64,000 nucleotides of DNA from Paenibacillus sp. 1011MAR3C5 (GCF_003591485.1 NZ_QZCF01000003.1:558001-622000); one strand, 5' to 3'; shown: positions 25,792-35,795, counted from the first letter of the stretch. Notes: generated by a model not told the origin, from the sequence alone. Numbers and translations are program-made.

Positions 25792-27327
25792 TTATTCATG
25801 CGCCTTCTGGAAGGAAGCTATCGCGGCATAGGGTTCCTCCAGCAATCGCGGCAGCTGAGCGAATAGGGGAAGCAGCTTGCGGTACGCCTTTGCTGCCTCT
25901 GCATCAGGCTTATGCGTATGAATGCCGCCGACCATCCCTTTTACTTCGCTAAGCGATGCGATTTCACCTTGTCCGTACATGCCAAGCACAACAGCGCCAA
26001 GGCAGGAGCTTTCGAAGCTTTCCGGAACGGTGACCTCCTGGTCGAACACATCCGCCAGCATCTGCCGCCATAGCTCCGAGCGGGCGAAGCCGCCTGTTGC
26101 GAGCACATGAGCGGGCGGACCGATGAGCTCCTGCAGAGCCGATAATACCGTGTATAAATTCATGATGACGCCTTCCATAGCCGCACGAATCATATGCTCC
26201 TTCTTATGGTGCATGCCAAGTCCGAAGTAGGAGCCGCGCGCATTCGAATTCCAGATTGGCGCACGCTCACCTGCCAGATAGGGATGGAAGAGCAGCCCGC
26301 TCGAACCAGGCGGGACTTTAGCCGCAATGCCAGTCAGCAGCTCATACGCGTCGATGCCTAGCCGCTTCGCTGTCTCCACTTCGGCGCTTGCCAGCTCATC
26401 CCGGATCCAACGTAAGATCATGCCTCCATTGTTCACAGGGCCGCCGATAACCCAATGGTTCTCGGTAAGCGCATAACAGAAGACACGTCCCTCCGGATCG
26501 GTGACCGGCTTATCTGTGACGGTCCGGACCGCTCCGCTTGTGCCGATGGTAACAGCGACAACACCGGGATCGATAGCGGCTACTCCTAGGTTGGAGAGGA
26601 CGCCGTCATTGGCGCCTATGATGAATGTCATGTCGGCGGGAAGCCCGGTTGCTTCCGCATATTCAGGCTTTAAGCCAGACAGGGCATGCGTGGTCGCCAC
26701 TGGAATAGAAAGCTGCTTGCGGGTAACCCCCGCGAGGTGAAGCGCTTCTTCATCCCAGTCCAAAGCCTCCAGATTCAACAAGCCGGTCGCGGAGGCAATC
26801 GAATGGTCGATGACATATTGACCGAGGAGGCGATGGAAAACATATTCCTTTATGGAGATAAACTTATGGTTTGGCTTGAATAGCTCCGGCCGCTCGTTCC
26901 GCAGCCATACGAGCTTGACGAACGGCGACATGGGATGAATCGGCGTGCCTGTCCGCCTGTAGATCTCAAGTCCGTTATGCTTGGTCTTGATCATGTCGGC
27001 ATAGGCCGCACTGCGATTATCCGCCCATGTAATGGATGGCGTCAGCGGATGGCCGCTTTCGTCCACGACAATCAAGCTATGCATCGCAGAGCTGAATGCG
27101 ACGAACCCTACCTTATCGCCGGTTGCTCCTGCTTGCTCCAGGCATTCCCGTATCGAGTGGAGCACAGCTTGGAAGATGAGCTCAGGATCTTGCTCGGCGA
27201 CTCCCGGAGCAGGAGTCTGAAGCGGGTACTCTGCGCCGTGGCGGCTTAACGCTTTCCCTTTTTTATCGAATAATACCGCTTTGGTGCTTGTTGTGCCTAT
27301 ATCGACGCCCATCCGATAGGGTTTCAT
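25792..27327 (-). CDS. gntK: Gluconokinase, FGGY family
   Basis: A 511-residue FGGY carbohydrate kinase that should phosphorylate D-gluconate to 6-phosphogluconate. ATG 27327 follows AGGAGG; an in-frame ATG 30 bases upstream has no ribosome site. The N-terminal phosphate loop is GVDIGTTSTKAVLFD, followed by FSSAMHSLIVVD and ITWADNRSA, which agree with the GntK subgroup better than xylulokinase or glycerol kinase. The C-terminal ATP-binding signature is ATGGFARSELWRQMLADVF. The rest of a gnt operon (permease, dehydrogenase, GntR) is absent, so it acts as an isolated gene. Confidence 0.85.
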   Translation of the reverse strand: MKPYRMGVDIGTTSTKAVLFDKKGKALSRHGAEYPLQTPAPGVAEQDPELIFQAVLHSIRECLEQAGATGDKVGFVAFSSAMHSLIVVDESGHPLTPSITWADNRSAAYADMIKTKHNGLEIYRRTGTPIHPMSPFVKLVWLRNERPELFKPNHKFISIKEYVFHRLLGQYVIDHSIASATGLLNLEALDWDEEALHLAGVTRKQLSIPVATTHALSGLKPEYAEATGLPADMTFIIGANDGVLSNLGVAAIDPGVVAVTIGTSGAVRTVTDKPVTDPEGRVFCYALTENHWVIGGPVNNGGMILRWIRDELASAEVETAKRLGIDAYELLTGIAAKVPPGSSGLLFHPYLAGERAPIWNSNARGSYFGLGMHHKKEHMIRAAMEGVIMNLYTVLSALQELIGPPAHVLATGGFARSELWRQMLADVFDQEVTVPESFESSCLGAVVLGMYGQGEIASLSEVKGMVGGIHTHKPDAEAAKAYRKLLPLFAQLPRLLEEPYAAIASFQKAHE

Positions 27328-27404
27328 CGTGATTATACCTCCTGCATAGTGGAGCAAAGAATGAGTAGCATCATTTTGTTGTCTTGGTGTCCAGTGTATT
27401 ATTC

Positions 27405-30400
27405 TTACAGTGACAGAATCTCGCGGAGATCCTGTTCAGTTAAGGAAGAGATAGATTCATTCCCGGCTTCAAGGACATCGTCAATGAGCCCTTTCTTGCG
27501 CAACTGCAGCTCAACCATCTTGTCTTCCACTGTACCTTCCGCCACCAGGCGGATAATCTGGACGACGTTCTTCTGCCCGATCCGGTGAGCCCGGTCAGCG
27601 GCTTGCTGCTCGACGGCGGGATTCCACCATAGATCATATAGAATGACGGTATCCGCGCCTGTCAGATTGAGTCCGGTTCCGCCTGCTTTAAGCGACAGCA
27701 GGAATAGCTCGCGCTCGCCTTCGTTAAATCTGCTGCACAGGTCTACACGCTCCTTGGCAGGCGTGCTTCCGTCCAGATAGAAGAAGCTGACGCCTCGATA
27801 ACCTAGCTCCCGCTTAATGATATCCAGCATCTCGGTGAATTGGGAGAAGATAAGCGCCCGCTTGCCGGAATTGCGGCATTCCTCTACCAGCTCCATTAAC
27901 TGCTCGAACTTGGCCGAGCTGCCGTTGTACCCTTCTACGAACAGCGCAGGGTGGCAGCAGAGCTGGCGCAGTCTCGTAATGCCAGCCAATATACGGATGC
28001 GATTACGCCCGTAATCTCCACTGTCGAGATGCTTCAGCGAGTCCTGGCGCAGCTTCGCCAGATAAGCGGTGTACAGCTTCTTCTGCTCTGGCAGCAGTTC
28101 GGTGGAAATTCGCGTCTCGATCTTCTCCGGCAGCTCCTTCAGCACATCCGCCTTCAGCCTGCGCAGGAGGAAGGGCTTGCTGCGCTTCGCCACAACGTCT
28201 CTCGTCAGCTCGCCGAACGCCTTCTTGGAAGGGAACAGCTCCGGGAAGACGACGCGGAAGATGGACCACAGCTCGTCAAGTCTGTTCTCGATCGGCGTCC
28301 CTGTCAGTGCGAAGCGGTAGGTTGCCTTAATGGCTCTAACGGCGCTTGCAGTCTGGGTCGTATCGTTCTTGAAGGCCTGAGCTTCATCGAAGATGACCGT
28401 ATGGAAGGGATGCTTGGCATATTGCTCGACATCCCTGCGCAGCAGCGGATAGGAGGTAATGATGATATCGGGTTTAGCGGCTGATTCATCGGTATGATCA
28501 CCATGACTGGTCGCGCTCTTGGCCGTATAGATATCATCCAACGCGTCGCTGCGTTCTTCCTTGCTGCCGTCGGCAACAATGACATGAAGCTCCGGTGCGA
28601 ATCGCTCCAGCTCATTGCGCCAATTATAGATAAGCGATGCTGGCGCGGCGATTAAAGCTGGCTGTCCGGATGCCCGAATGGCTGGCGCAACAGAAAGCAG
28701 ATAGGCAATGCTCTGAACGGTCTTCCCTAGTCCCATCTCATCGGCTAATATGCCGCCGAACCGGTAATGCGCGAGCGTCTTCATCCATTGATAGCCGTAT
28801 CGCTGGTAATCGCGCAGAAGCGGCTCCAGCTTCTCGGGGATCGGGAAGTCGAGCTGATCCGGATGGCGCATATCGTCCAGCAGCTCGCGCAGCGACCGTC
28901 CCAGCTTGATGGTGGCATGCTCGATCGGCGTATCCAGCAGCGCCATAGCACGGCCTATAGGAATGCCCGTACCTTCGCCGAACAGCGTCGGGTGATGCAA
29001 GCCTACTCCGTTCATGACCCGCAAGAGCGCATCGAATTGTCCGGTATTTAAGGGAAGGAGCGCTCCGCGTGCCAGCTTGTAATAGGGCTTCTTCTCTTCA
29101 ACGGCCCGTACAATCGCCTTAATCTCCTGTTCGCTAATGCCGTCCATCTGGAAGCGGAAGTGGAGCCAGTCGGTGCGCTCCTCCCATGTAATGTGCAGCT
29201 TGGGCGGCGGTACATCGGTGGCGAGCCGCAGTCTTACAGCAGATGTGGCGTATACAGCCAGATGCTGCTCCAGCAGCGGCACTACTTCGTGAAGAAAGTG
29301 AAACTCCGCATCGTCGCCCTCGATCAAATATCCGCCTTCCGTCTTGCCGAAGCGGTCATCCTCCATGAAGGACAGAATATCCCGTTCCTTTTCTTGCTCC
29401 CGCATCAGAATGCGGTCAGCGCCTCTTGGCTTGTCGGGCTCCAGCGGATTCAGCACGATATCGCCGTATTGAAACTCCAATCCCGCCAGAAGCTTGCCGC
29501 GTAGCCGGTCCAGATACATGCGGGCCTGCAGAGGCTGATATAGAATCAGATTGGCAATCGAATCGGATACTTGGACGTAGCCCAGCTTTCTTAGACCGGG
29601 CAATACTCGCTGCATGAAAGGCTCGATTTGTCCATGTTCGATCGTAATTCGGTTCATCTTCTCCGATTCACGTGTATCGGAGTATATAATCGCGTTCAGC
29701 TTTGCGAGCTGAACCAACTGCTGATGGCGGACGCGATAGAAGATTCCTTCCGCGAACAGCATGCCGTAAGCGTCCAGCACAACCAGCTCGCCTAAGCCCT
29801 CAGCGGATAGCTCATAGCCTTCGGCTTCGGATGCAAGGTCGAGATGAAAGCGAAGCGGAGCTTTCTCCTGCTCTGGGGCTAGCGTTAAGCCCGGATAATC
29901 TTGATACCCGCCGCTGCGATCGGACGGCATGCTGATTCGGACATGAGCAGCCCGCATAAGCGCGGACAATAGCTCATTCCAGGCAAAAGGCGGGATATAT
30001 AGCAGCCGCTCGCTATCAGTCGTTCGCCGCAGGGCTGTCCCTGCATGAGCTAGCGCGTTCTCATCTTGCTTCTCCTGCTCGATCATTCGGATCAGCTTAT
30101 CCAGCACGGCATGGTCTTCGGACGAGAAGCGGTGGACCTGTGGATTATACGCGAACAGCTTGGTGAACGGGTAGGATTGACCGTCGCGGATCCGCTCGAG
30201 CAGCTCCTGAATGCGCTGGACGACATAGAGGCGTCCGGCGCCAATCTTCAGTTCGATGCCGATCCGGTGCTTTCCATTCCCGATGGGCATAAGGCGGCAG
30301 CCGAATTCGACCGTCAATTGATCACGGTCATCGCGAAGCTTGCCCGCCGCGACTGTCCGCGAGATGCGCTCCTCCTGGAATAGTCCCAGCAAATGCTCCA

Positions 30401-30767
30401 CGACGTCATGGTCGGAATCGCTGCTCAGATACACTTTGCCTCTAGGTTCATTCAAGCGTCTTGCAGGCTGTCGGGACGCTGTCATTGATTCCGAGAGATG
30501 GATCAATGCTGCAGCCGTATGCTTGCAGTAGTAGTCATCGGTATAGAAGGCGAGGCATGAGCACTCCGCTTGAATGGAAGAATCGACATCCTGCCATATG
30601 CTTACTTCATAGTTTCGTTTGCTGCTGGTAACTACAGCAAGGAAACGTTCGTCGCTCTCCTGGCGCCTTAACGCTACTTGGCCGTCCCGTTCGATAACGG
30701 CACCGTCCGCATAATAATCGGGACCGCATAGCTGCAGGATAAGGGCTTGATTTATATGAAAACCCAT
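27405..30767 (-). CDS. SWI/SNF-family helicase with N-terminal SWIM zinc finger
   Basis: An 1120-residue DNA-dependent ATPase. ATG 30767 follows AAAGGAGATTACA. A SWIM zinc finger is present near residues 70-90 (CSC, then YYCKH). The SNF2 ATPase begins near 650 with LRDYQRYGYQWMKTL, Walker A DEMGLGKTVQS near 675 and the DEAQ box near 793. The helicase C domain includes SLKAGGTGLNLTGADTVILY and the DRAHRIGQ motif VI. The region between SWIM and SNF2 corresponds to the bacterial SNF2-associated domain. Bacterial SNF2 proteins of this type are associated with RNA polymerase recycling or DNA repair; the exact role is not known. Confidence 0.92.
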   Translation of the reverse strand: MGFHINQALILQLCGPDYYADGAVIERDGQVALRRQESDERFLAVVTSSKRNYEVSIWQDVDSSIQAECSCLAFYTDDYYCKHTAAALIHLSESMTASRQPARRLNEPRGKVYLSSDSDHDVVEHLLGLFQEERISRTVAAGKLRDDRDQLTVEFGCRLMPIGNGKHRIGIELKIGAGRLYVVQRIQELLERIRDGQSYPFTKLFAYNPQVHRFSSEDHAVLDKLIRMIEQEKQDENALAHAGTALRRTTDSERLLYIPPFAWNELLSALMRAAHVRISMPSDRSGGYQDYPGLTLAPEQEKAPLRFHLDLASEAEGYELSAEGLGELVVLDAYGMLFAEGIFYRVRHQQLVQLAKLNAIIYSDTRESEKMNRITIEHGQIEPFMQRVLPGLRKLGYVQVSDSIANLILYQPLQARMYLDRLRGKLLAGLEFQYGDIVLNPLEPDKPRGADRILMREQEKERDILSFMEDDRFGKTEGGYLIEGDDAEFHFLHEVVPLLEQHLAVYATSAVRLRLATDVPPPKLHITWEERTDWLHFRFQMDGISEQEIKAIVRAVEEKKPYYKLARGALLPLNTGQFDALLRVMNGVGLHHPTLFGEGTGIPIGRAMALLDTPIEHATIKLGRSLRELLDDMRHPDQLDFPIPEKLEPLLRDYQRYGYQWMKTLAHYRFGGILADEMGLGKTVQSIAYLLSVAPAIRASGQPALIAAPASLIYNWRNELERFAPELHVIVADGSKEERSDALDDIYTAKSATSHGDHTDESAAKPDIIITSYPLLRRDVEQYAKHPFHTVIFDEAQAFKNDTTQTASAVRAIKATYRFALTGTPIENRLDELWSIFRVVFPELFPSKKAFGELTRDVVAKRSKPFLLRRLKADVLKELPEKIETRISTELLPEQKKLYTAYLAKLRQDSLKHLDSGDYGRNRIRILAGITRLRQLCCHPALFVEGYNGSSAKFEQLMELVEECRNSGKRALIFSQFTEMLDIIKRELGYRGVSFFYLDGSTPAKERVDLCSRFNEGERELFLLSLKAGGTGLNLTGADTVILYDLWWNPAVEQQAADRAHRIGQKNVVQIIRLVAEGTVEDKMVELQLRKKGLIDDVLEAGNESISSLTEQDLREILSL

Positions 30768-30890
30768 TGTAATCTCCTTTATGGAAAATGTTTGAAAATG
30801 TAGCTTGGTCGGGATACAATACAATCAATCTTCATTATAAATCATTTTTGAAAAAAATTTCGAATGTGACGTGATAGATTTCGGCAACTC

Positions 30891-31688
30891 ATGGCATCTA
30901 TGTCGTATGGGGGGATGGAAGTGGATGTTCTGGCGCCTGTGAAGGCTTCATGGATGGAAGGGAAGGAGGAGCGGGCGGAGCTTGAGCGGGAATGGGTTAC
31001 CCGCGCTCGGGAAGGGGATCAGGAAGCGTTCGGCGAGCTGGTTCGCATGCATCGGGCCAAGGCGCTCGGCATTGCCGGCGCAATGACGAAGGATGCCCAT
31101 CTGGCGGAAGATATTGTACAGGAAGCGCTGATGAGGGCATTCATGCATCTGAGCTCGTTGTCGGACAATAACCGCTTTGCGGCTTGGTTGCAGCGCATTG
31201 TCCGCAATCAGGTTTATATGAAGCTGAGAAGAGGCGGTCCTTACGGCAATGAACGGCCTTTCGAGAGCCTCCTGGGACATGCGGAAGGACAGCGCAGTAG
31301 CGCAGCAGACGCTGCGGCCCATGTAGATTGGGGAGATATGGATAGCATTCTCTTCCATCTGGCGGGGCAGGCGCATGAGGCAGCGATGAACAGCGCCAAT
31401 CCCGATGTCAGTCTCATGCGCAAGGAGACGCTGCAAGGCATTCATATGCTGATCCGCTGCCTGAGCAAGCGCGAAAGGGAAATATTCGAAGCCCGGTTCT
31501 TCAGTGAGCTGCCGCCTTCGGAGATTGCGGCCATGTTCGGCACGACAACGGCTGGCGTCTATAACTCTTTATCCCGCTCCCGCACGAAGCTGCAAAGGGA
31601 GCGCATTCGGATATCGATCGGGCTTTATGTGGAAAGAAGAGCCGCGCTTGGCTTGCCGCGCAAGAAGATCCTGGCTTCACCCCCATAA
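30891..31688 (+). CDS. ECF-type RNA polymerase sigma factor
   Basis: A sigma-70 family protein of up to 265 residues. The start is uncertain: in-frame ATG 30891, 30900 and 30915, and GTG 30921, are possible, and GGGGGG at 30909 is the only purine-rich site. Region 2 (VTRAREGDQEAFGELVRMHR, then DAHLAEDIVQEALMRAF) and region 4 (LSKREREIFEARFFSELPPS, then FGTTTAGVYNSLSRSRTKLQ) are clear. The spacer between them is long, about 70 residues. The next gene, a disrupted BtrH-like gene, starts five bases later, so the two were probably one operon. Confidence 0.88.
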   Translation: MASMSYGGMEVDVLAPVKASWMEGKEERAELEREWVTRAREGDQEAFGELVRMHRAKALGIAGAMTKDAHLAEDIVQEALMRAFMHLSSLSDNNRFAAWLQRIVRNQVYMKLRRGGPYGNERPFESLLGHAEGQRSSAADAAAHVDWGDMDSILFHLAGQAHEAAMNSANPDVSLMRKETLQGIHMLIRCLSKREREIFEARFFSELPPSEIAAMFGTTTAGVYNSLSRSRTKLQRERIRISIGLYVERRAALGLPRKKILASPP

Positions 31689-31693
31689 TCGAT

Positions 31694-32304
31694 ATGACGG
31701 AGGAATGCGGTGTGGCACTTATTGTTGAGAGAGATTGGAACAAGACGATGACTTCGGCGGCCTGGGCGATCCACGGCGCTGTATCCTACACGGACAAGAA
31801 GCATTTGACCCTGACTGATGTGATGGGATTTACCGGACATGCCTTCCGCATGAACATCGATCCCGAAATAATTAACATTGCCGGACCAACCTCGTTTCCT
31901 GGAGGCTATATTTTAAGAAGAAATCTATGTAATTTGGGATATATCAGCAATCTGGCCGACCCTCTCATGCCTGTTCCACCGGAAAAGCTGGAGCGGGTGA
32001 TGGCGCTCGTACAGGATTCCATTGACCGAGGCTACCCCGCAATCACGTTCGATTTATTTATTCCCGAATTTGGGCTTCTGTGGGCGAGGCAGCCAAGCAT
32101 TATGAGACAGCGGCGGTCGCCCTTGGCCAATTAAGAGAGATGTTTCCCTTCCCGCATGGCGGAACGCCGAAAGAGCCGGAAGTCGCCGATCGTGCCATTA
32201 AACTGCTGCAGGAAGCGAAAGAGGCGGAGACGAAGGGCGTGGAACAGCTCGAAGCCCTGTTCCATTTTATGAAAGAATATTATTCTGAGATTTGGATTAA
32301 TTAA
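31694..32304 (+). pseudogene. Disrupted BtrH-like (C39-like) protein gene
   Basis: The first frame encodes about 125 sensible residues (from MTEECGVALIVERDWNKTMT to FDLFIPEFGL) and then runs into a stop at 32134. A second frame from about 32080 encodes a coherent C-terminus (EAAKHYETAAVALGQLREMF, then FPHGGTPKEPEVADRAIKLL, ending EYYSEIWIN). As I recall the family, intact relatives are over 300 residues, so the join near 32070-32085 is best explained by an internal deletion of about 150 codons that also shifted the frame. The relation to BtrH N-terminal-domain proteins is from memory. The adjacent sigma gene remains intact. Confidence 0.7.
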
Positions 32305-32328
32305 GTAAGCATAAAGGGAGGCGTTGCT

Positions 32329-33081
32329 ATGCCTTTTACATTCGCACATCCGCTCTATGCTGCGCCTCTTAAGCTGGCGAAGCCGGGATGGTTTAGCCTG
32401 ACTGGGTTAATCCTCGGCAGCATGTCGCCTGACTTTGAATATTTTATCGCGCTGGAGCCTTATCAGACATTCGGACATAGCGGGCTTGGCCTGCTCATGC
32501 AAGGCATTCCGTTAAGCTTGTTATTTGCATTTTTGTTTCATTCTTTTATCAAGTTCCCGCTGGTTGATCATCTCCCTTGCTTCTTTGGGCTTTCAGGAAA
32601 GGCAAGAGAGCTGATTGAACGTTATCCGTGGCGAATGATGAGATGGAGCGACTGGCTTGTTTTCCTTGTATCGGTTGTTGTCGGCTTTGGGACTCATGTG
32701 TTTTTGGATGCTTTTACCCACTTGCATGGGTACTTCGTTGTGCGGTGGCCGTTTTTAAATGAGACGCTGTTCGGTTACCCCGTCTACAAGCTGCTGCAGC
32801 ATGGCTTGTCATTAACAGGATTGACCGTGGTTGGCATCATGGCACTGATATGGCTGAGACGCCCGGCGCCCGAAGCTAAGGAGACCAGGCCCGGTGTATC
32901 TGCGCAGGCCAAATGGCTGTATTGGGCAATTGTTGTATTCATTATCGCGGCAACTACTGTGTGCAAGCTATTCTTCTCTACCTCTGGCAATTATATCGGG
33001 ATGCTTGTGGTGTCGCCGGTCAGCGGTTTCTGGCTGGGACTTACCGTTGCTTCAATCGGAGTTCGCGTAGGGAGAAGATAG
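32329..33081 (+). CDS. Integral membrane protein, DUF4184 type
   Basis: A 250-residue membrane protein. ATG 32329 follows AAGGGAGG. The N-terminus MPFTFAHPLYAAPLK and LGSMSPDFEYFI are the family's conserved motifs and resemble the metal-binding HP and SPDFEY elements of membrane-embedded hydrolases. A further conserved His is in FGTHVFLDAFTHLHGYF. Six hydrophobic helices are visible. The function is unknown. It is monocistronic and followed by a stem-loop at 33108. Confidence 0.85.
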   Translation: MPFTFAHPLYAAPLKLAKPGWFSLTGLILGSMSPDFEYFIALEPYQTFGHSGLGLLMQGIPLSLLFAFLFHSFIKFPLVDHLPCFFGLSGKARELIERYPWRMMRWSDWLVFLVSVVVGFGTHVFLDAFTHLHGYFVVRWPFLNETLFGYPVYKLLQHGLSLTGLTVVGIMALIWLRRPAPEAKETRPGVSAQAKWLYWAIVVFIIAATTVCKLFFSTSGNYIGMLVVSPVSGFWLGLTVASIGVRVGRR

Positions 33082-33107
33082 AAAGTGATGGATCAGATGA
33101 GATGATG

Positions 33108-33170
33108 AACCCGCGCCGTTCCATCGGCAAGATTGCCTCATAGGCAAGGTGGAGCTGGAGCGGGTTTGAC
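33108..33170 (+). terminator. Probable terminator
   Basis: AACCCGC (33108-33114) pairs with GCGGGTT (33160-33166), enclosing an inner stem TTGCC/GGCAA. The T run is short. Confidence 0.5.
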
Positions 33171-33226
33171 TTTGCTAACTGTATGAAATAAAATCACAGT
33201 ATAGCTTAAAAGGAGGCCGCGGTGCG

Positions 33227-33682
33227 ATGCGAAGCGAATTTACGGTGGCGGTTCATTGTTTGGCGCTGCTTGCGTATTTGCCGGATCATCGGGCCAGCAG
33301 CGAGCTTCTTGCCCATAATGTATCCACAAATCCGACGCGTATTCGGAAAATTATGAGTACGCTCAAAAAGTCCGGCTTTGTGAAAACAAAGGAAGGGATC
33401 GGCGGGGGTTACGAGCTGGATTGTAATCCGGCCGAGGTCACGCTTGCAGAAGTATATCGGGCGATCTGCGGGGGCACCTTGAAACCGCATTGGTCGTCGG
33501 GCAACCCGGAGGAGAAGTGTCTGGTATCCGCCAATATGTCGCTTGTTATGGATGGTTTTTTCCGGGAAGCAGAGCTTCATTATGAGGCTTATCTAGAGTG
33601 CAATACGCTCCAGACCGTATTGGAACGATTAAGACAATGCCAACAGAAAACAGCAAGGGGTGAGTCCCATGACCATGAATAA
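33227..33682 (+). CDS. Rrf2-family transcription regulator
   Basis: A 151-residue regulator with an N-terminal winged HTH ([20 protein letters not shown], then [18 protein letters not shown] and the wing EGIGGGYEL). The three-cysteine iron-sulfur cluster pattern of IscR or NsrR is not present, so it resembles YwnA-type Rrf2 proteins that sense redox or small molecules. ATG 33227 is preceded by AAAGGAGG. Its 3' end overlaps the flavin monooxygenase gene by 14 bases, so it probably controls that gene. Confidence 0.88.
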   Translation: MRSEFTVAVHCLALLAYLPDHRASSELLAHNVSTNPTRIRKIMSTLKKSGFVKTKEGIGGGYELDCNPAEVTLAEVYRAICGGTLKPHWSSGNPEEKCLVSANMSLVMDGFFREAELHYEAYLECNTLQTVLERLRQCQQKTARGESHDHE

Positions 33683-34700
33683 TGTTAACAAGGATGACGC
33701 AAAAGCAGGTCCATCCTTCGGTATACCACTGTCCGTTCTTGATGTATCGCCCATCGTCCAAGGAGGCACGGTCGCGGAATCGCTGCGCAATACACTGGAT
33801 TTGGCGCAACATGCGGAGCGCTGGAGCTATAACCGCTATTGGCTTGCCGAGCATCATAATTCACCAAGCATTGCAAGCTCTGCGACATCAGTCGTGATTG
33901 GCCATGTTGCTGCAGGCACATCAACCATTCGGGTAGGTTCAGGGGGCATTATGCTGCCGAATCACGCACCGCTAGTTATCGCCGAGCAGTTCGGCACACT
34001 GGAAGCGTTGTTCCCGGGCCGGATTGATCTGGGGCTGGGCCGCGCGCCGGGTACGGATCAATTGACGGCAACGGCGCTGCGCGGCGTAAGAGGCAGCAAC
34101 GGCGGCAATTTCCCCGAGCAGCTGGAGCAGCTACGGGCTTATCTTGATCCGAGCGGAGCGGAAGTGGCGATGCCGGTCAGAGCGATTCCAGGCGAAGGAG
34201 CAAACTTGCCAATCTGGCTGCTCGGCTCCAGTGACTTCAGCGCCATGCTGGCGGCGCAGCTTGGTCTGCCATTCGCCTTCGCGGGTCACTTCTCGCCAAC
34301 GTATACCGTTCCTGCGATGAATTTGTACCGGAACAACTTCCAACCGGGCGTATTGGACAAGCCGTACGGCATGGTCGCGGTTAATGTGGTAGCTGCGGAT
34401 ACCGACGAAGAAGCAACGTATCTGGCAACTTCCATGCAGCAGTTGTTCCTTGGATTCATCCGCAATCGTCCGGGTCCGCTGCCGCCTCCAGTCCGGGATA
34501 TCGAACAGCTATGGACAGCGCAAGAGAAGTACATGCTGCAGCAGCAGCTCGGCTCCTCCATTGCCGGCGGTCCGGAGACAGTGAAGGCGAAGCTCGAGCA
34601 ATTCATCGAGGCGACTGGCGCTGATGAAATTATGATTGCCGCTCATATCTATGATCACGCAGCACGTCTGCGCTCGTATGAGATCATTGCGGGACTGTAA
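33669..34700 (+). CDS. Luciferase-like flavin-dependent monooxygenase
   Basis: A 343-residue member of the bacterial luciferase-like (LLM) family. ATG 33669 is behind AAGGGGTGAG and overlaps the Rrf2 gene. Family marks include [20 protein letters not shown], the [11 protein letters not shown] motif, [21 protein letters not shown] and [11 protein letters not shown]. This subgroup (YtmO/YceB-like) uses reduced FMN and is often in sulfur-compound or stress loci. The Rrf2 partner suggests induction by a reactive or electrophilic compound. A terminator follows at 34712. Confidence 0.92.
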   Translation: MTMNNVNKDDAKAGPSFGIPLSVLDVSPIVQGGTVAESLRNTLDLAQHAERWSYNRYWLAEHHNSPSIASSATSVVIGHVAAGTSTIRVGSGGIMLPNHAPLVIAEQFGTLEALFPGRIDLGLGRAPGTDQLTATALRGVRGSNGGNFPEQLEQLRAYLDPSGAEVAMPVRAIPGEGANLPIWLLGSSDFSAMLAAQLGLPFAFAGHFSPTYTVPAMNLYRNNFQPGVLDKPYGMVAVNVVAADTDEEATYLATSMQQLFLGFIRNRPGPLPPPVRDIEQLWTAQEKYMLQQQLGSSIAGGPETVKAKLEQFIEATGADEIMIAAHIYDHAARLRSYEIIAGL

Positions 34701-34711
34701 TAAATAAATTA

Positions 34712-34760
34712 GAGGCTGTCTCATAGGTCAATCGCATTGACCTTCTGTGACAGCCTCTTT
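34712..34760 (+). terminator. Rho-independent terminator after the monooxygenase gene
   Basis: GAGGCTGTC (34712-34720) pairs with GACAGCCTC (34749-34757), with an inner stem AGGTCAA/TTGACCT, followed by TTT. Confidence 0.85.
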
Positions 34761-34956
34761 AGCATTGCTACACACTGCTATTTCGCTTCACTCGTCGATT
34801 TCACACAATTAGCGTTGCCATACGCCACTACTTCGCTCCATTCGCCGATTTCGCACAATTAGCGTTGCCACACGCCGCTAACTCGCTCCATTCGGCGATT
34901 TCACACAATTAGCGTTGCCGCTCACCGCTATTTCGTTACATCCGACCAAATTAGCC
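34759..34956. repeat. Tandem array, exact 50-bp period, four units
   Basis: TTAGC followed by (G/A)TTGC begins units at 34759, 34809, 34859 and 34909. Units 2 and 3 are nearly identical (TTAGCGTTGCCA, then TTCGCTCCATTCG or CTCGCTCCATTCG, then CACAA); units 1 and 4 are more diverged. The array starts at the T run of the terminator. It holds no gene. 34957-35063 shows only a short duplicated ATCGTATTTG at 35021-35041. Confidence 0.88.
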
Positions 34957-35063
34957 TTTTTGAGTAGCTACATACCACTAGCTTACGAATCACTTATCTC
35001 TCTTTGAAACACTGCGACAATCGTATTTGATCGTATTTGATCCCGGCAGGGTTCATCTTCACG

Positions 35064-35708
35064 TTATTCCGCTTCGATGGCAGGGTTATCCGGCGGGCGG
35101 AAGCCTCTTCTTAATTCCGATATCGTGAAACCAAAATCCATCTGCAGATGTGGATAGTCCTTGAAGCCTTCCCAGTCGCCTCCCCAGCTGAACCCGAGTC
35201 CTTTGGCAATGTCCACTACCTCCATCCAATCGGATTTTTCGTTGCGGTTCCCGTCATACTCCAGGTCCCATATCGCTTTTCCTTTTGGCGTTAGCAGTGC
35301 GAAGTCGATAGCTAGCCCGTAATTATGGTAAGAGCCGCCGCCCTTCACATGGGTAACAATCGGGCCTTTGGTTGTCCGGCCTTGCTCGTAGAGGGCGTCT
35401 TGCTCTTCATGACTGCGATGGTCGTCCGTAATGAGTATGTGAATGCCAAGCTTGGCCGCTTCAGCGATGAGCTCGTCTTTTTTCAGTGAGACATAAGGGT
35501 GAAGCGCTGTAATGGGCGGCGCTTCTTTGGTGATGAACGGGATAGAGCGCTCGACACGGTCATTCCAACTCTTGAATATGGAGGCGACAAGCATCAGAAG
35601 AAATAATAAAAGAATCCAGTTTCGAAGCCGCTTCCGGCGCGAAGGGATGCGCTGCTGCGGCCAATGGGGCGGCAGCGGCGGAGGCGGGCCTTGTTGCATA
35701 TGAGCCAT
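35064..35708 (-). CDS. M15-family peptidoglycan peptidase (CwlK/VanY-like), membrane anchored
   Basis: A 214-residue enzyme with a proline-rich basic N-terminus, one transmembrane helix (about residues 31-47, LLLFLLMLVASIF), and an extracellular M15 metallopeptidase domain. The zinc ligands are visible: His and Asp in SYHNYGLAIDFAL, and His in DYPHLQMDFG; WGGDW is also a family mark. M15C members such as CwlK cut the L-Ala-D-Glu bond; VanY types cut D-Ala-D-Ala. ATG 35708 follows AAAGGAG. It is monocistronic. It probably acts in wall turnover. Confidence 0.88.
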   Translation of the reverse strand: MAHMQQGPPPPLPPHWPQQRIPSRRKRLRNWILLLFLLMLVASIFKSWNDRVERSIPFITKEAPPITALHPYVSLKKDELIAEAAKLGIHILITDDHRSHEEQDALYEQGRTTKGPIVTHVKGGGSYHNYGLAIDFALLTPKGKAIWDLEYDGNRNEKSDWMEVVDIAKGLGFSWGGDWEGFKDYPHLQMDFGFTISELRRGFRPPDNPAIEAE

Positions 35709-35795
35709 TCACGGTCTCCTTTTACAAGTATAGTTAGTTCTATCGTAATGGACGCCGGGCATGAACGCAACGTACGGAGGTCGGGGATTGACGAT

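Noticed and set aside
24922-25866. 314-residue open frame antisense to the WYL regulator
   Set aside because: The WYL regulator on the other strand has clear domains; this frame has none.
33361-33385. Match to the repeat-element end (CAAAAAGTCCGG)
   Set aside because: It lies inside the Rrf2 coding sequence without the partner end; chance similarity.
34759-34956. CRISPR-like array
   Set aside because: Units are direct head-to-tail copies with no unique spacers.
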